From positions 1-64,000 of the forward strand of contig CANCPF010000004.1 of NCBI GenBank assembly GCA_947379975.1: a stretch of DNA of 64,000 bases, in the 5' to 3' direction. The notes under the pieces are model-generated. The model worked only from the letters and a program-made list of their open reading frames with translations. It searched no databases and had not been told where the DNA came from. Shown here one piece after another: positions 1-8,833 of the stretch. The translations under genes were made by a program, and so were the position numbers. How positions within the stretch are numbered: position 1 is the first letter of the stretch; each line of letters starts with the position of its first letter. Origin of the DNA: Methylophilaceae bacterium. GTDB taxonomy: Bacteria > Pseudomonadota > Gammaproteobacteria > Burkholderiales > Methylophilaceae.

Positions 1-111
1 CATAATTTCAGACACCCAAATGGCGTAGGGATCGGTGGTATTTTGCCAAGGTAGGTCATGTCGCCCGTGTACTTTTTGCCAAGCAATCAGCCGGCTTGAA
101 AACTCAGACAT
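1..111 (-). CDS. mutY: A/G-specific adenine glycosylase MutY, N-terminal fragment (cut by window edge)
   Basis: Only the first 37 codons are in the window; the rest lies beyond base 1. The peptide contains WQKVHGRHDLPWQ followed by DPYAIWVSEIM, which matches the start of MutY (the family reads LPWQ, then PYxxWLSEVM just before the LQQT segment). MutY removes adenine mispaired with 8-oxoguanine in base excision repair. The ATG at 109-111 has an AGGA about 12 bases upstream, which is rather far. The gene lies 77 nt downstream of the AsmA-family gene on the same strand, so the two may be co-transcribed. The start region is recognised with good confidence; nothing can be said about the catalytic part. 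Confidence 0.8.
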   Translation of the reverse strand, partial: MSEFSSRLIAWQKVHGRHDLPWQNTTDPYAIWVSEIM

Positions 112-188
112 TCGATATTTTTTCCTAATATTTGCTTAATTTAGCCCTAGTTTCTCTAAGGTGTTTGTGATGGTTTTAATTTTAAGAA

Positions 189-3167
189 TTAAAAGTTTAG
201 TAATTTTTTAAGCTTATTGGTTGCTTTTTCTTTTACCTGATCTTCAGCTGATTTTGGTGTTTCTGCGGCTTGTGTAGACGTTGCTGGTGCACTTGCAGAA
301 TTAGCTTCCGGTGCGGTTTCGGCTGGATTTTTCTTCTCCAATAAGCCTTTAAGTACTTCTGTTTTATTGCCGCTACCCAGCAACTCTTTTACAGCAGAAC
401 TTTTTTCGCCAGCTACTTTATCTAGTAAGTTTGATTTAGCCAACGCCGTGCTAATGGCAGCAAAGTCCATACCGTATTTAGGATTAGAAAAGGTGCCAGT
501 AATTTTTAGTGGAATAGCAACGCCAGTAAGTGCATCTAGCTCAGCCCCACCTTGCCCTTTGAGTGACTTAACAATACTGGGCTTCGCTAAATAATTAATG
601 GTTTCGTTAGCAATATCAATGTCACCGCGGCTGTCGCCAGCCACCAAACGCAAAATTGGGGCTTTCATGGCCAAATCATCGTTATGTGCGACGCCATTTT
701 TGATGATAAAGCTTGCGCTTAACTCACTGAAATCAGTCTTCTTTTTACTATCTGCAGCGCTACTATCTTTAGCTTTGAGAAAATTAACTTTACTTTTGAG
801 CTCACGAATACTGCCGGCGACGTCTACTCCCTTCAGAGCTCCATCGACCAAGCTAAGTGCGGCATTACCGGCCAAAGATTTTTTTAACGCACCTACGCTG
901 TTGCCTGTGGTGCTGATATCAATGTTTAACGTGCCTTTGCCATCTAACATATCGTTATTAATGGCATCGACCATTAGCGGGCCTATCGCTATAGATTTCA
1001 TACTTTGTTTGAAAGCAATGCTAGGTGTTGTGCGAGCATCGACTTTAAGTATGCCGTTCATATTGCCTTGATACAAGTCGGCTGAAAATGGCGATAGTGT
1101 AGCAATACCATTTTCAGCTTTTAGGCCTAAATTTACATGCTCAGTTTTCACATTGGCCAATTTAAGCCAGCCTATTTTCGCCTCACCCGAGGCGGTCAAC
1201 TTTTTTAGTGCGGATAAATCAATCGGTATATCGCCTGTATTTTTAACTGTTGTTTGCTCACTTTTAGTGATGTATTTATCAGCATCCAACTTATCGATAT
1301 TAATGTTAAATGTATAGACTGGGTCATTAAATCGTGAAATTCCCACATTAGCGCTAATTTGGCTATCGTCTACTTTAGCTGAAAGTGGGTTCAGGCTTAA
1401 TTTTTGGCCGTCTGCCTTTAAATCAATGCGAATATTAGACGCTTTAGTTTTACCATATTTAAGCTTGCCTATGCGTAAGCTACCATCGGCATTTAATGCC
1501 TTCAATACTGTTAAATCGACTGGCTTATCAGTAGGATTTTTATCAGCACTAGTGCTTGATGCAGCCACGTATTTATCTACATCCAGCTGATCAATATCTA
1601 AATTGAACGTGTAAAGTGGTTTGTTAAACTGGCTAATACCTACACTACCTTTAATTTGGCTATCATCGACTTTAACGTTAAGACCGCTTAATACTAACTT
1701 TTCGCCATCTGCTTTAATGTTAACGTTCAGGCCAGAGATGCGGTATTTGTCGTACATCAAACTGCCAACATTGAGCTTTCCATCCAGTAGTAGTGTTTTG
1801 AGTGTGCTCAAATCGGCTGGTTTATTGTTTGTTTTAGCCGGTGCGCTGTTCTTTGCCAGTAATTTATTAAGATTCAGCTTGTCGGCATTTAAGTTGAATT
1901 TGATATTAGGGGCTGTAAAATTAGTGATCGACACCTCGCCGTTTAGCTTTGTTTCATCAATATTCAAATTGAATTGACTGTTAACCGATTCGTTTTTTAT
2001 ATCCGTATGTAAGCTTAAGTTAAAGCTTCCTTGCATTCCCCCATTTGGCAGACTGGGATCTTTAACATCAAGCTTACCAGCGAGTTTGGGTAAGTCAAAA
2101 ATCAAGTTTTCTAGATTGCCGCTAAAGGATGAAGAGAATTGGCCATTGATGGTGCGCTTGCCTTGCGTCGCAGAAATGTCACCAGTAATGCCGCTACTTT
2201 GCAGTACTTTTGCTGAACCTTTGACGTCAGCCAAGGTTAAATTGGACTTCAATATGTCGCCAGCTTTTTCTTGCGTTAAGCTCACTGTGGCTGTTTTGCT
2301 GCTAACTTCATTCTTTTGTACGATTAACGATGGTGCACTTAAATCGAGGGTCATTTTGGCGCCGCTAAATTGTCCTGATGCCACTAATTTTAGGCGGTCG
2401 ACTAATACTTCACCGCTGTCTGGTTTAGCATCCATATTGCCAGTAGCTACAACATCGACTGCTTTTCCGCCAAGTAAGTCACCATTAATCGTCGCATCTA
2501 AGCCTTTTACAACGTAGTGTTTAGTTTTTGTATTGACTAAAAAATTACCTTTTACTTTGACGCTTGCGGCAATTTGAGGTTGGTTCGCACTAATTGTAAA
2601 ATCAGTCACTAAATCTACCGGTTGAGCTAAAGCAACATGGCCTGATTTAAGATTTAATTTAGCAATGCCATATTGAGCGCCGGTGGCTTCGTCCTTGAAG
2701 CTGGCGGCTGAGTTGCTGACATTGATACCATCAATATCAAATTTAATATCGGGTGATTCTTCATCATCTGGACTGATTAAATCATCAATGTTTGTGCTGC
2801 CATCTTTGTATTTAATAATGTTTGCACGTGCGCCATTAATATAAATGGTATCTACGATTAACTCTTTTTTCAGTAGAGGTAGCAAGGCTAGTGACACCTT
2901 AACACTCTCGACGGAGGCAAATTCTGCACTGTTATTATGTTCAGATAATGATATTTTACCGAGATCGGCGCCTATTTTTGGCCAAAATGACAGCTTGATG
3001 TCGCCCTCTAATTTCAAAGTGCGGCTTTTTTTAGCCTGCACAAGGTCAATGATTTGTTGCTTATAATCATTAGGGTTAAAGGTAGAAGCGACGATAGCGA
3101 GCACAATTAATAGCAGGCTAATTAAGCCACCTACGCCATACGCAGAATATTTAAGAAGTTTTTTCAT
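189..3167 (-). CDS. AsmA family protein with threefold internal repeat
   Basis: This is a 992-residue inner-membrane-anchored protein of the AsmA family, whose members are linked to outer-membrane assembly and lipid transport between the membranes. A single N-terminal transmembrane segment (about residues 8-30, ending VLAIVASTF) is followed by a large beta-rich periplasmic part and a charged C-terminal tail (EKATNKLKKLLNF). The ATG at 3167 is chosen because GAGA lies 7 nt upstream; in-frame starts at 3179 and 3209 are possible. Residues of about 450-750 hold three tandem copies of a roughly 100-residue module. Each begins with a P-[AIV]-DL-[ST]-x-LK motif, and the first two contain KVDDSQI and end FN-[KD]-P-[LV]-YTFN; the third is more diverged. 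The gene precedes mutY. The family is certain; the substrate is unknown. Confidence 0.85.
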   Translation of the reverse strand: MKKLLKYSAYGVGGLISLLLIVLAIVASTFNPNDYKQQIIDLVQAKKSRTLKLEGDIKLSFWPKIGADLGKISLSEHNNSAEFASVESVKVSLALLPLLKKELIVDTIYINGARANIIKYKDGSTNIDDLISPDDEESPDIKFDIDGINVSNSAASFKDEATGAQYGIAKLNLKSGHVALAQPVDLVTDFTISANQPQIAASVKVKGNFLVNTKTKHYVVKGLDATINGDLLGGKAVDVVATGNMDAKPDSGEVLVDRLKLVASGQFSGAKMTLDLSAPSLIVQKNEVSSKTATVSLTQEKAGDILKSNLTLADVKGSAKVLQSSGITGDISATQGKRTINGQFSSSFSGNLENLIFDLPKLAGKLDVKDPSLPNGGMQGSFNLSLHTDIKNESVNSQFNLNIDETKLNGEVSITNFTAPNIKFNLNADKLNLNKLLAKNSAPAKTNNKPADLSTLKTLLLDGKLNVGSLMYDKYRISGLNVNIKADGEKLVLSGLNVKVDDSQIKGSVGISQFNKPLYTFNLDIDQLDVDKYVAASSTSADKNPTDKPVDLTVLKALNADGSLRIGKLKYGKTKASNIRIDLKADGQKLSLNPLSAKVDDSQISANVGISRFNDPVYTFNINIDKLDADKYITKSEQTTVKNTGDIPIDLSALKKLTASGEAKIGWLKLANVKTEHVNLGLKAENGIATLSPFSADLYQGNMNGILKVDARTTPSIAFKQSMKSIAIGPLMVDAINNDMLDGKGTLNIDISTTGNSVGALKKSLAGNAALSLVDGALKGVDVAGSIRELKSKVNFLKAKDSSAADSKKKTDFSELSASFIIKNGVAHNDDLAMKAPILRLVAGDSRGDIDIANETINYLAKPSIVKSLKGQGGAELDALTGVAIPLKITGTFSNPKYGMDFAAISTALAKSNLLDKVAGEKSSAVKELLGSGNKTEVLKGLLEKKNPAETAPEANSASAPATSTQAAETPKSAEDQVKEKATNKLKKLLNF

Positions 3168-3466
3168 GATTATTCTCATCGCAAAATTTACAAAAGATGT
3201 AAACAACATTCAGTCTAACATTAGCCTTGCAGTATTAGTGTGACCTTAAGCTTCACCTAACAATAAAGGCACAAATCCCCAGCTAGCGTAATTTTGATAG
3301 GTGATTAGACTAAAATTACTTGCCAGCTGCCACAAATGGCTGATTATGCTTCCAGCTTACTTTATCTTCAGCTATTTTGCTTATTTTAATCCTTGCTTGT
3401 CGTTTTAAAAAAGCGTAATTTAACATTTCAGTACGCATTACTATAAGCATTATTATGGAGCTAGCC

Positions 3467-3685
3467 ATGGATAATAAATATGGATTAGGCAGTACAAAGG
3501 TGGCGACAGAGCATCACGAAACGCATCACAAAGTGCCGGTGACTCATGGCCGTCATTGTAAGTTTTGTGGCGGTGCTAGTTTGGCCCTAAGCCCTACTAT
3601 GCACGATCATCATTGTGCGGATTGCGGTGAATGGCAGAGTGATGTGCCGCAAGGATATTCTACCGGCCGCAGTAGTGAATTTTAA
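3467..3685 (+). CDS. Small His-rich zinc-ribbon protein
   Basis: This 72-residue protein has two CxxC knuckles, HCKFCGG and HHCADCGEW, about 20 residues apart, which is the pattern of a zinc ribbon. The N-terminal part is rich in histidine (EHHETHHKVPVTHGRH). No signal peptide or membrane segment is seen, so it should be cytoplasmic. The ATG at 3467 is preferred to the one at 3455 because GGAG sits 7 nt upstream of it. The gene is alone on its strand between AsmA and gnd and is closed by a strong terminator, which argues for a real, separately transcribed gene. I do not recognise a named family; zinc or other metal binding is an inference from the cysteines and histidines. Confidence 0.65.
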   Translation: MDNKYGLGSTKVATEHHETHHKVPVTHGRHCKFCGGASLALSPTMHDHHCADCGEWQSDVPQGYSTGRSSEF

Positions 3686-3706
3686 GGATATTTAGCTTGA
3701 TTTTGA

Positions 3707-3742
3707 AAAAACAAAAGGCGCTCTAAGACGCCTTTTGTTTTT
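3707..3742. terminator. Bidirectional Rho-independent terminator
   Basis: A perfect 14-bp stem (bases 3707-3720 with 3729-3742) has an 8-nt loop. The A-rich and T-rich flanks give a U tract on both strands. It lies 21 nt after the zinc-ribbon gene and 25 nt after the gnd stop on the other strand, so it can end both transcripts. Confidence 0.85.
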
Positions 3743-3767
3743 ATTGCGACTAATTAACTTCTAAGCC

Positions 3768-5282
3768 TTAAATCTCCAACTGAGGACGGCCAGCTTCAGG
3801 CCAATCCAAGTGGTAGAACTGACCACGCGGTTGATCAACACGCTCATAAGTATGCGCACCGAAGTAATCACGCTGACCTTGTAACAAGTTCGCTGGCAAT
3901 ACCGCACTGCGGTAACCATCGTAATACGCCAATGCTGCCGCAAAGCCTTGCGCAGGAATACCATTAGTCACCGCTAAGGCAATCACTTTACGCCAGCCAG
4001 CTTGACCATCATTCATTGAATTGGTGAAGTATGGATCTAACATCAGGTTTTTAAGGCGTGAGTTAAGTGCATAAGCATCGGTGATCTTTTGCAAGAAACG
4101 GGCGCGGATGATACAACCGCCACGCCAGATTTGTGCAATCTCACCAAAGTTAAGTTTCCAGTTGTAAGCCACTTGTGCTTTATCAATCAGTTGGAAACCT
4201 TGGGCATAAGCACAGATTTTTGAGCAATATAATGCGTTTTTAATCGCATCAATAATGGCTTTTTTATCGGTTTCTTTAACAATCACTGGACCTTTTAAGA
4301 TCTTGCTGGCTTCTACACGCTCTTCTTTTAAGCTTGATAGTGCGCGCGCATACACCGCAGCAGCAATGGCGTTAGCCGGTGCGCCTAGTTCTAGTGCATT
4401 GGCTGCCGTCCATTGGCCAGTGCCTTTTTGACCAGCCGTGTCTAGAATCTTGTCAACCAAGAAGCCAGGACCCATTGGATCTTTTTGTTGCAGAATGTCG
4501 GCAGTGATTTCAATCAAGAAGCTTGAGAGTTCGCCTTTGTTCCATTCTTGGAATACTTTACCGATTTCATCAGCTTGCATGCCGAGTAGATTTTTCATCA
4601 ACCAGTAGGCTTCGCAGATGAGTTGCATGTCGATATATTCAATACCGTTGTGCACCATTTTTACGTAGTGACCAGCACCGTCAGGACCGATGTATTCTGC
4701 GCATGAGAAGCCGCCTTCTACTGGTTTACCTGGTTTACCGCCTTCCATTGGTTCGCCAGTGACTGCATCTACTTTAGCGGCAATATCACGCCAGATTGGC
4801 TCTAGACTAGCCCAAGCTTTACGGGTGCCTGATGGCATTAATGATGGGCCAAAGCGTGCGCCGGTTTCACCACCTGAGACGCCTGAGCCAATGAAGTCTA
4901 TGCCTTTAACCGCTAATTCTTTTTCACGGCGGATAGTGTCTGTCCATAGTGAGTTACCACCATCTACAATAATGTCGCCTTGCTCTAAGAAGGGTAATAG
5001 TGCATTGATGGTCACGTCGGTTGCGCTACCGGCTTTGACTAATAAGATGATCTTACGTGGGCGTTTGATGCTTAGTACAAAAGAGGCTAGATCTGCATGG
5101 CCAATAACGTTGGCATGTGAGGGTTCATTCTTTTTACATTCTTCAATAAAACTCACCATTTTTTTTGAGTCACGGTTGTATACCGCGATGGTGTAGCCGT
5201 GATCGGCAATATTTAGTGCCAAGTTTTGGCCCATTACAGCTAGGCCAACTAGGCCAATATCAGCATTCTTGTTCGTAGTCAT
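3768..5282 (-). CDS. gnd: 6-phosphogluconate dehydrogenase, decarboxylating
   Basis: The enzyme oxidises and decarboxylates 6-phosphogluconate to ribulose 5-phosphate with NAD(P)+ in the oxidative pentose phosphate pathway; in methylotrophs it also serves the dissimilatory ribulose monophosphate cycle. The 504 residues include the N-terminal dinucleotide fold (GLAVMGQNLALN), GGNSLWTDT, the signature GSGVSGGETGARFGPS, and HYVKMVHNGIEY with the catalytic lysine region. The C-terminal part ends FYHLDWPEAGRPQLEI. It is some 30 residues longer than the usual 468-480 residues, partly through a Gly/Pro insertion (MEGGKPGKPVEGG) just before the substrate-binding segment. A GAGAAG lies upstream of the ATG. 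The gene stands alone; no zwf is nearby. The function is certain; cofactor preference cannot be read here. Confidence 0.95.
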   Translation of the reverse strand: MTTNKNADIGLVGLAVMGQNLALNIADHGYTIAVYNRDSKKMVSFIEECKKNEPSHANVIGHADLASFVLSIKRPRKIILLVKAGSATDVTINALLPFLEQGDIIVDGGNSLWTDTIRREKELAVKGIDFIGSGVSGGETGARFGPSLMPSGTRKAWASLEPIWRDIAAKVDAVTGEPMEGGKPGKPVEGGFSCAEYIGPDGAGHYVKMVHNGIEYIDMQLICEAYWLMKNLLGMQADEIGKVFQEWNKGELSSFLIEITADILQQKDPMGPGFLVDKILDTAGQKGTGQWTAANALELGAPANAIAAAVYARALSSLKEERVEASKILKGPVIVKETDKKAIIDAIKNALYCSKICAYAQGFQLIDKAQVAYNWKLNFGEIAQIWRGGCIIRARFLQKITDAYALNSRLKNLMLDPYFTNSMNDGQAGWRKVIALAVTNGIPAQGFAAALAYYDGYRSAVLPANLLQGQRDYFGAHTYERVDQPRGQFYHLDWPEAGRPQLEI

Positions 5283-5450
5283 TTATCTTCTCTTTTGGAG
5301 TTGTTTAATGGAAAGGGTGGTTTTGTAGGCGATATTATAAAACTTTTAAGTGTTTATATCTGTAATTATTAAGCTGGATTAAGTGTTTATTTTTGATTGC
5401 GCTGAGATCAAATCTAAAAACCTTAATATACTTAATAAATATAAGCGCAA

Positions 5451-5480
5451 AAAAACACCTCAACTAATTGAGGTGTTTTT
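5451..5480 (-). terminator. Terminator after dksA
   Basis: A perfect 13-bp stem (5451-5463 with 5468-5480) closes a CTAA loop, and T or A runs lie at both ends. It lies about 80 nt downstream of the dksA stop and upstream of gnd, so it ends the dksA transcript. A second, smaller hairpin (7-bp stem, 5515-5533) lies between it and the dksA stop. Confidence 0.8.
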
Positions 5481-5558
5481 GGATTACGGATAGCGTGGCT
5501 AGCTTCAGTCGACTGACCCAAAAATATTGGGTCTTGATTAGGGTTTAAGCTTAAGAAG

Positions 5559-5981
5559 TTATTTGGCGACTTGTTTTTCGCGCATTTCATCTAACGTTTT
5601 GCAGTCAATGCACAAGGTTGCGGTTGGACGTGCTTCAAGGCGCTTTAAGCCGATTTCAATGCCGCAGCCTTCGCAATAGCCATATTCTTTAGCGTCAATG
5701 TTACGTAAAGTCTCATCGATTTTTTTAATCAACTTACGTTCACGGTCACGATTGCGTAACTCTAAAGTCATGTCAGATTCTTGGCTGGCGCGGTCGTTAG
5801 GGTCAGCAAACATGGTGACTTCATCTTGCATGGTGTGAACAGTTTTATCAAGGTCGTTACTTAATTCAGATTTCCAGTCATTCAAAATCTTACGAAAGTG
5901 ATTGAGCTGACTTTTGCTCATGTATTCTTCATCAGCTTTCGGTTGATAAGGGGTAAATTGTTTTGCAATAACTGCTGCCAT
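5559..5981 (-). CDS. dksA: RNA polymerase-binding transcription factor DksA
   Basis: DksA enters the secondary channel of RNA polymerase and works with ppGpp to reset transcription during starvation. The 140 residues contain the coiled-coil segment, with the acidic tip pattern DPNDRA at 60-65 (the DxxDxA motif needed for function). They also hold ELRNRDRERKLIKKI and a four-cysteine zinc finger (C103, C106, C124, C127; CEGCG and CIDCK). All residues needed for the classical zinc-bound form are present. The length is close to the family norm of about 150. The chosen ATG has only a weak ribosome site; a methionine at residue 21 is an alternative, but homologues begin upstream of it. The gene appears monocistronic. 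Confidence 0.95.
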   Translation of the reverse strand: MAAVIAKQFTPYQPKADEEYMSKSQLNHFRKILNDWKSELSNDLDKTVHTMQDEVTMFADPNDRASQESDMTLELRNRDRERKLIKKIDETLRNIDAKEYGYCEGCGIEIGLKRLEARPTATLCIDCKTLDEMREKQVAK

Positions 5982-6167
5982 ATTGTGTGCCCAGATACTT
6001 AAAAAAATTACTTAAAAAAAGATTACTTAAACTGCGGCGCTAGAAATAAACGCTCAAAAGTTGCATATATTTGTAAAATTGCGCGTGAGTGTACACTGAA
6101 TAAAGCTTTGATGCAAAGTCAGCTATTAAATACGCTAATCGCTTGAATTATCTGCTTAAATGACCGA

Positions 6168-7022
6168 TTACTGTTCACTCATCTCTAAAGCTAGCAGCGT
6201 ATTTTCCATCAACGTTGCAACCGTCATCGGCCCTACGCCGCCCGGTACTGGCGTAATGAAGCCTGCGCGTGTTTTGGCAATGTTAAACTCAACATCGCCT
6301 GCAAGACTGCCGTCAGCTAAACGATTGATGCCAATATCAATCACTATTGATCCCGGTTTAATCCATTCGCCTTTAATTAAACCGGGCTTGCCAGCCGCGG
6401 CAACTACTAAATCTGCGCTCTTAATAATTTTACTCAAATCTTTGGTATGTCTGTGGCAGCTAGTTACAGTAGCGCCAGCTAAAAGCAACTCTAGTGCCAT
6501 TGGTCGGCCTACATGGTTTGACACGCCTACAACAACGGCATCTAAACCCATTAAATTAACATTCATTGCGCTCAACATTTTAATTACGCCAAACGGCGTA
6601 CAAGAACGAAGCGTTGGCTGGCGCACCGCTAGCCTGCCTATGTTGTAAGGATGAAAGCCGTCTACGTCTTTAGTCGGGCTAACGCGCTCAACTACGTGCT
6701 CATCGTTAATGTGTGCCGGCAATGGCAATTGTATAAGAATGCCATCGATGCGGTTGTCAGCGTTTAATTGATCAATCAGCGCTAATAGTTCCAGTTCAGT
6801 CGTTGATGCAGGTAAATCATAGGCAGTAGAGACAATGCCCACTTTTTCACAAGCTAAGCGTTTGTTGCGTACGTAAATGGATGAAGCTGGATCTCCACCG
6901 ACTAATATTACCGCCAAGCCAGGCGCACGCTTATTCGCCTGAATACGATTGTCGATTTTTGTTTTAATAGAATTTAAAAGGGCTGCTGCAATGGCTTTGC
7001 CATCAATTATTTGAGCTGTCAT
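6168..7022 (-). CDS. folD: Bifunctional methylenetetrahydrofolate dehydrogenase / methenyltetrahydrofolate cyclohydrolase FolD
   Basis: FolD interconverts methylene-, methenyl- and formyl-tetrahydrofolate using NADP, supplying one-carbon units for purines and, in methylotrophs, contributing to formaldehyde or formate handling. The 284 residues match the family in length. They contain YVRNKRLACEKVGI with the catalytic lysine, QLPLPAHIN, the motif DVDGFHPYNIGRL, and the C-terminal signature PVPGGVGPMTVATLMENT. The gene is not in an operon with its neighbours; dksA lies 186 nt further on in the same direction. Nothing unusual is seen. Confidence 0.95.
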   Translation of the reverse strand: MTAQIIDGKAIAAALLNSIKTKIDNRIQANKRAPGLAVILVGGDPASSIYVRNKRLACEKVGIVSTAYDLPASTTELELLALIDQLNADNRIDGILIQLPLPAHINDEHVVERVSPTKDVDGFHPYNIGRLAVRQPTLRSCTPFGVIKMLSAMNVNLMGLDAVVVGVSNHVGRPMALELLLAGATVTSCHRHTKDLSKIIKSADLVVAAAGKPGLIKGEWIKPGSIVIDIGINRLADGSLAGDVEFNIAKTRAGFITPVPGGVGPMTVATLMENTLLALEMSEQ

Positions 7023-7112
7023 TGCTTAATTTTATATATTATTCAAAATAAAGTAACATTTTATCATATTTCATTTGACCTACCCCCCAGTTTCCAGTAT
7101 ATTTCTGCGCTT

Positions 7113-7189
7113 CGGCGTGTAGCGTAGCCTGGTAGCGCGCCTGCTTTGGGAGCAGGATGTCGGGAGTTCGAATCTCTCCACGCCGACCA
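7113..7189 (+). tRNA. tRNA-Pro (anticodon TGG)
   Basis: A complete 77-nt cloverleaf is visible. The 7-bp acceptor is CGGCGTG/CACGCCG. The anticodon loop TTTGGGA is at 7145-7151 with TGG at 7147-7149, followed by the T arm GGTTCGAATC-like segment and an encoded CCA at 7187-7189. It is the first of three tRNA genes. Confidence 0.95.
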
Positions 7190-7195
7190 AATTTT

Positions 7196-7229
7196 TATGT
7201 CCTTGGGTATGCAATTATCCAAGGGCATA
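7196..7229 (+). other. Spacer hairpin after tRNA-Pro
   Basis: An 11-bp stem with one G-T pair (TATGTCCTTGG at 7196-7206 with CCAAGGGCATA at 7219-7229) closes a 12-nt loop between tRNA-Pro and tRNA-Arg. No U tract follows, so it is more likely a processing or spacer structure than a terminator. Confidence 0.45.
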
Positions 7230-7288
7230 AAGTAAAGTCAGCCCGAAAAATTATATTGTGCCTTGGTATAAACCTTTGTAACCAATAT

Positions 7289-7365
7289 CTGCCCGTAGCT
7301 CAACCGGATAGAGCACCAGCCTTCTAAGCTGGGGGTTACAGGTTCGATTCCTGTCGGGCAGACCA
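7289..7365 (+). tRNA. tRNA-Arg (anticodon TCT)
   Basis: A complete 77-nt cloverleaf has acceptor CTGCCCG/CGGGCAG. The anticodon stem CCAGC/GCTGG surrounds loop CTTCTAA, with TCT at 7323-7325. The 3' CCA is encoded at 7363-7365. It reads the rare arginine codons AGA and AGG. Confidence 0.95.
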
Positions 7366-7382
7366 AAAGTTAAAGTTTCAAT

Positions 7383-7459
7383 GGTGGTTGTAGCTCAGTT
7401 GGTAGAGTCCAGGATTGTGATTCCTGTTGTCGTGGGTTCGAGCCCCATCAGCCACCCCA
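7383..7459 (+). tRNA. tRNA-His (anticodon GTG)
   Basis: The cloverleaf includes the extra 5' G at position -1 (7383), opposite the discriminator C at 7456; this pair is the identity mark of tRNA-His. The acceptor is GTGGTTG/CAGCCAC, the anticodon loop TTGTGAT holds GTG at 7417-7419, and CCA is encoded at 7457-7459. It lies 17 nt after tRNA-Arg. Confidence 0.95.
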
Positions 7460-7467
7460 ATATTTAT

Positions 7468-7495
7468 AAGCCTCACAGCGTTGTGAGGCTTTTTT
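7468..7495 (+). terminator. Terminator of the tRNA cluster
   Basis: A 10-bp stem (AAGCCTCACA at 7468-7477 with TGTGAGGCTT at 7482-7491), a GCGT loop and a following T run make a classical Rho-independent terminator 8 nt after tRNA-His. Confidence 0.9.
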
Positions 7496-7591
7496 GTTTG
7501 TGCTTTCCATCATCGTTTGAGAGAGTTCAGTATTTTGTTTAAACAGCGTTAATTACTGCTGATTAATTCTTACTAAGCTGAATAGTAAACG

Positions 7592-8671
7592 CTAAATAGA
7601 GCTTGTGAGTATTGCCTGACGCTGTTGTGATTTCACACTAAATTTCAGAATTGAAGTTATCGGCTTCTCAATTTTTTTGTAGAAAAAATTCGCTACGATT
7701 AAGCTTCCTACCCATGAAATCACCATGAAAAAAATTCCAATATCTGGGTTTGTAATATTTAACCAACTAAAAATAGCATTGCTAATCATTAGAACCGAGA
7801 AGTGAACAAGGAATAGTGAGTAAGAAATCATACCTAGATAATGTATGATTTTCTGCTGTATAAATCCTAGTTTGATTTGCATGTTGTTTGTAGAAAACAG
7901 TATTAGTGCTACGAGGACTGCAATCAGAATCCGCAATCTAAAATCAATTAAAAGCGCAAGTGTCGCTAATACAACGTTAAGCCATAGCCAAGCCGTCGAA
8001 TGTCCTTGTTGACTGGACCAGTATACTGTTGCTCCCATTCCATAAGCGCCAAAAAAATACAAAGCCCAGTCATTATATTGTGGATTGCGATTGAACCAGA
8101 AAAGAGAGGCGGTAGAGATGAGGGTAATCATTACCAGAATTGCTTTTCTGGGATCACTAGTTTTACCTCCAAGCCAAGCGATGCAAAGCATGACTAAGAA
8201 AAGCTGAAAATCAATAGCAATAAACCATGCCCCTGCCAACAATGAATCAAAATCCAGCACCCCATTTAGTAGGAATATATGGGACAAGAATTGTGATAAT
8301 TTCGGTAAATCAGGAATGAATTCATGATCCGCTAAACCACGTGAGCTGGCTGCACAAGTTATTGCAAGGATCAGAGCAAAAAAGAACGGAACAACTAATT
8401 TTAAGTATTTATTAAATAAATTCAATGTTAAGGACGTTATGTTGTTTCTGCTGGAAAATATAGTGCGAGCTGTGAAATAGCCACCAATTACAAAAAATAT
8501 CTGTACCGCTATTCTTGCATAGTCATACAACCATGTTATTAGCGTCGGAGATAATTGGTGCACAGAATCCGAGATGGGGCCGTAGGCTGCCAAGTGGTGC
8601 AATACAATAAGCTGGGATGCGATAGCCTTAAAGGCGTCAATAATTAAAAAACGATTGGAACTAACTTTCAT
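7592..8671 (-). CDS. Acyltransferase 3 family membrane protein
   Basis: This 359-residue protein has about ten hydrophobic segments and the layout of the acyltransferase-3 family, which O-acylates cell-surface sugars, peptidoglycan or small molecules at the inner membrane. Near the N-terminus it reads RFLIIDAFKAIASQLIVLHHLAAYG, with the conserved histidine pair of the family within the first transmembrane segment. The segment ARIAVQIFFVIGGYFTAR follows, which is the usual arginine-containing second helix. The ATG at 8671 is preferred to a TTG at 8713 because it puts the conserved motif close to the start. The gene is distinctly AT-rich and sits alone next to the tRNA cluster, convergent with it. 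Its substrate cannot be told; there is no adjoining glycan cluster. Confidence 0.75.
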   Translation of the reverse strand: MKVSSNRFLIIDAFKAIASQLIVLHHLAAYGPISDSVHQLSPTLITWLYDYARIAVQIFFVIGGYFTARTIFSSRNNITSLTLNLFNKYLKLVVPFFFALILAITCAASSRGLADHEFIPDLPKLSQFLSHIFLLNGVLDFDSLLAGAWFIAIDFQLFLVMLCIAWLGGKTSDPRKAILVMITLISTASLFWFNRNPQYNDWALYFFGAYGMGATVYWSSQQGHSTAWLWLNVVLATLALLIDFRLRILIAVLVALILFSTNNMQIKLGFIQQKIIHYLGMISYSLFLVHFSVLMISNAIFSWLNITNPDIGIFFMVISWVGSLIVANFFYKKIEKPITSILKFSVKSQQRQAILTSSI

Positions 8672-8833
8672 GGCTTGCTTATTTATAACCTTTATTTGTA
8701 AACAATTGGTCAATCACTTAATTGAGCTAATATTTTGTTTAATGTATCTTAAGTGTGCCAAGATAAATGTGTTAGATCTTACTCGCAAAATACTTAAAAA
8801 TTACTAGACTTGTATTTATAAAATATATATTTT

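Noticed and set aside
598..1071. Long forward reading frames opposite the AsmA gene (up to about 157 codons)
   Set aside because: They lie antisense to a well-supported gene, have no ribosome sites, and give low-complexity Ser/Leu/Ala-rich peptides; they are shadows.
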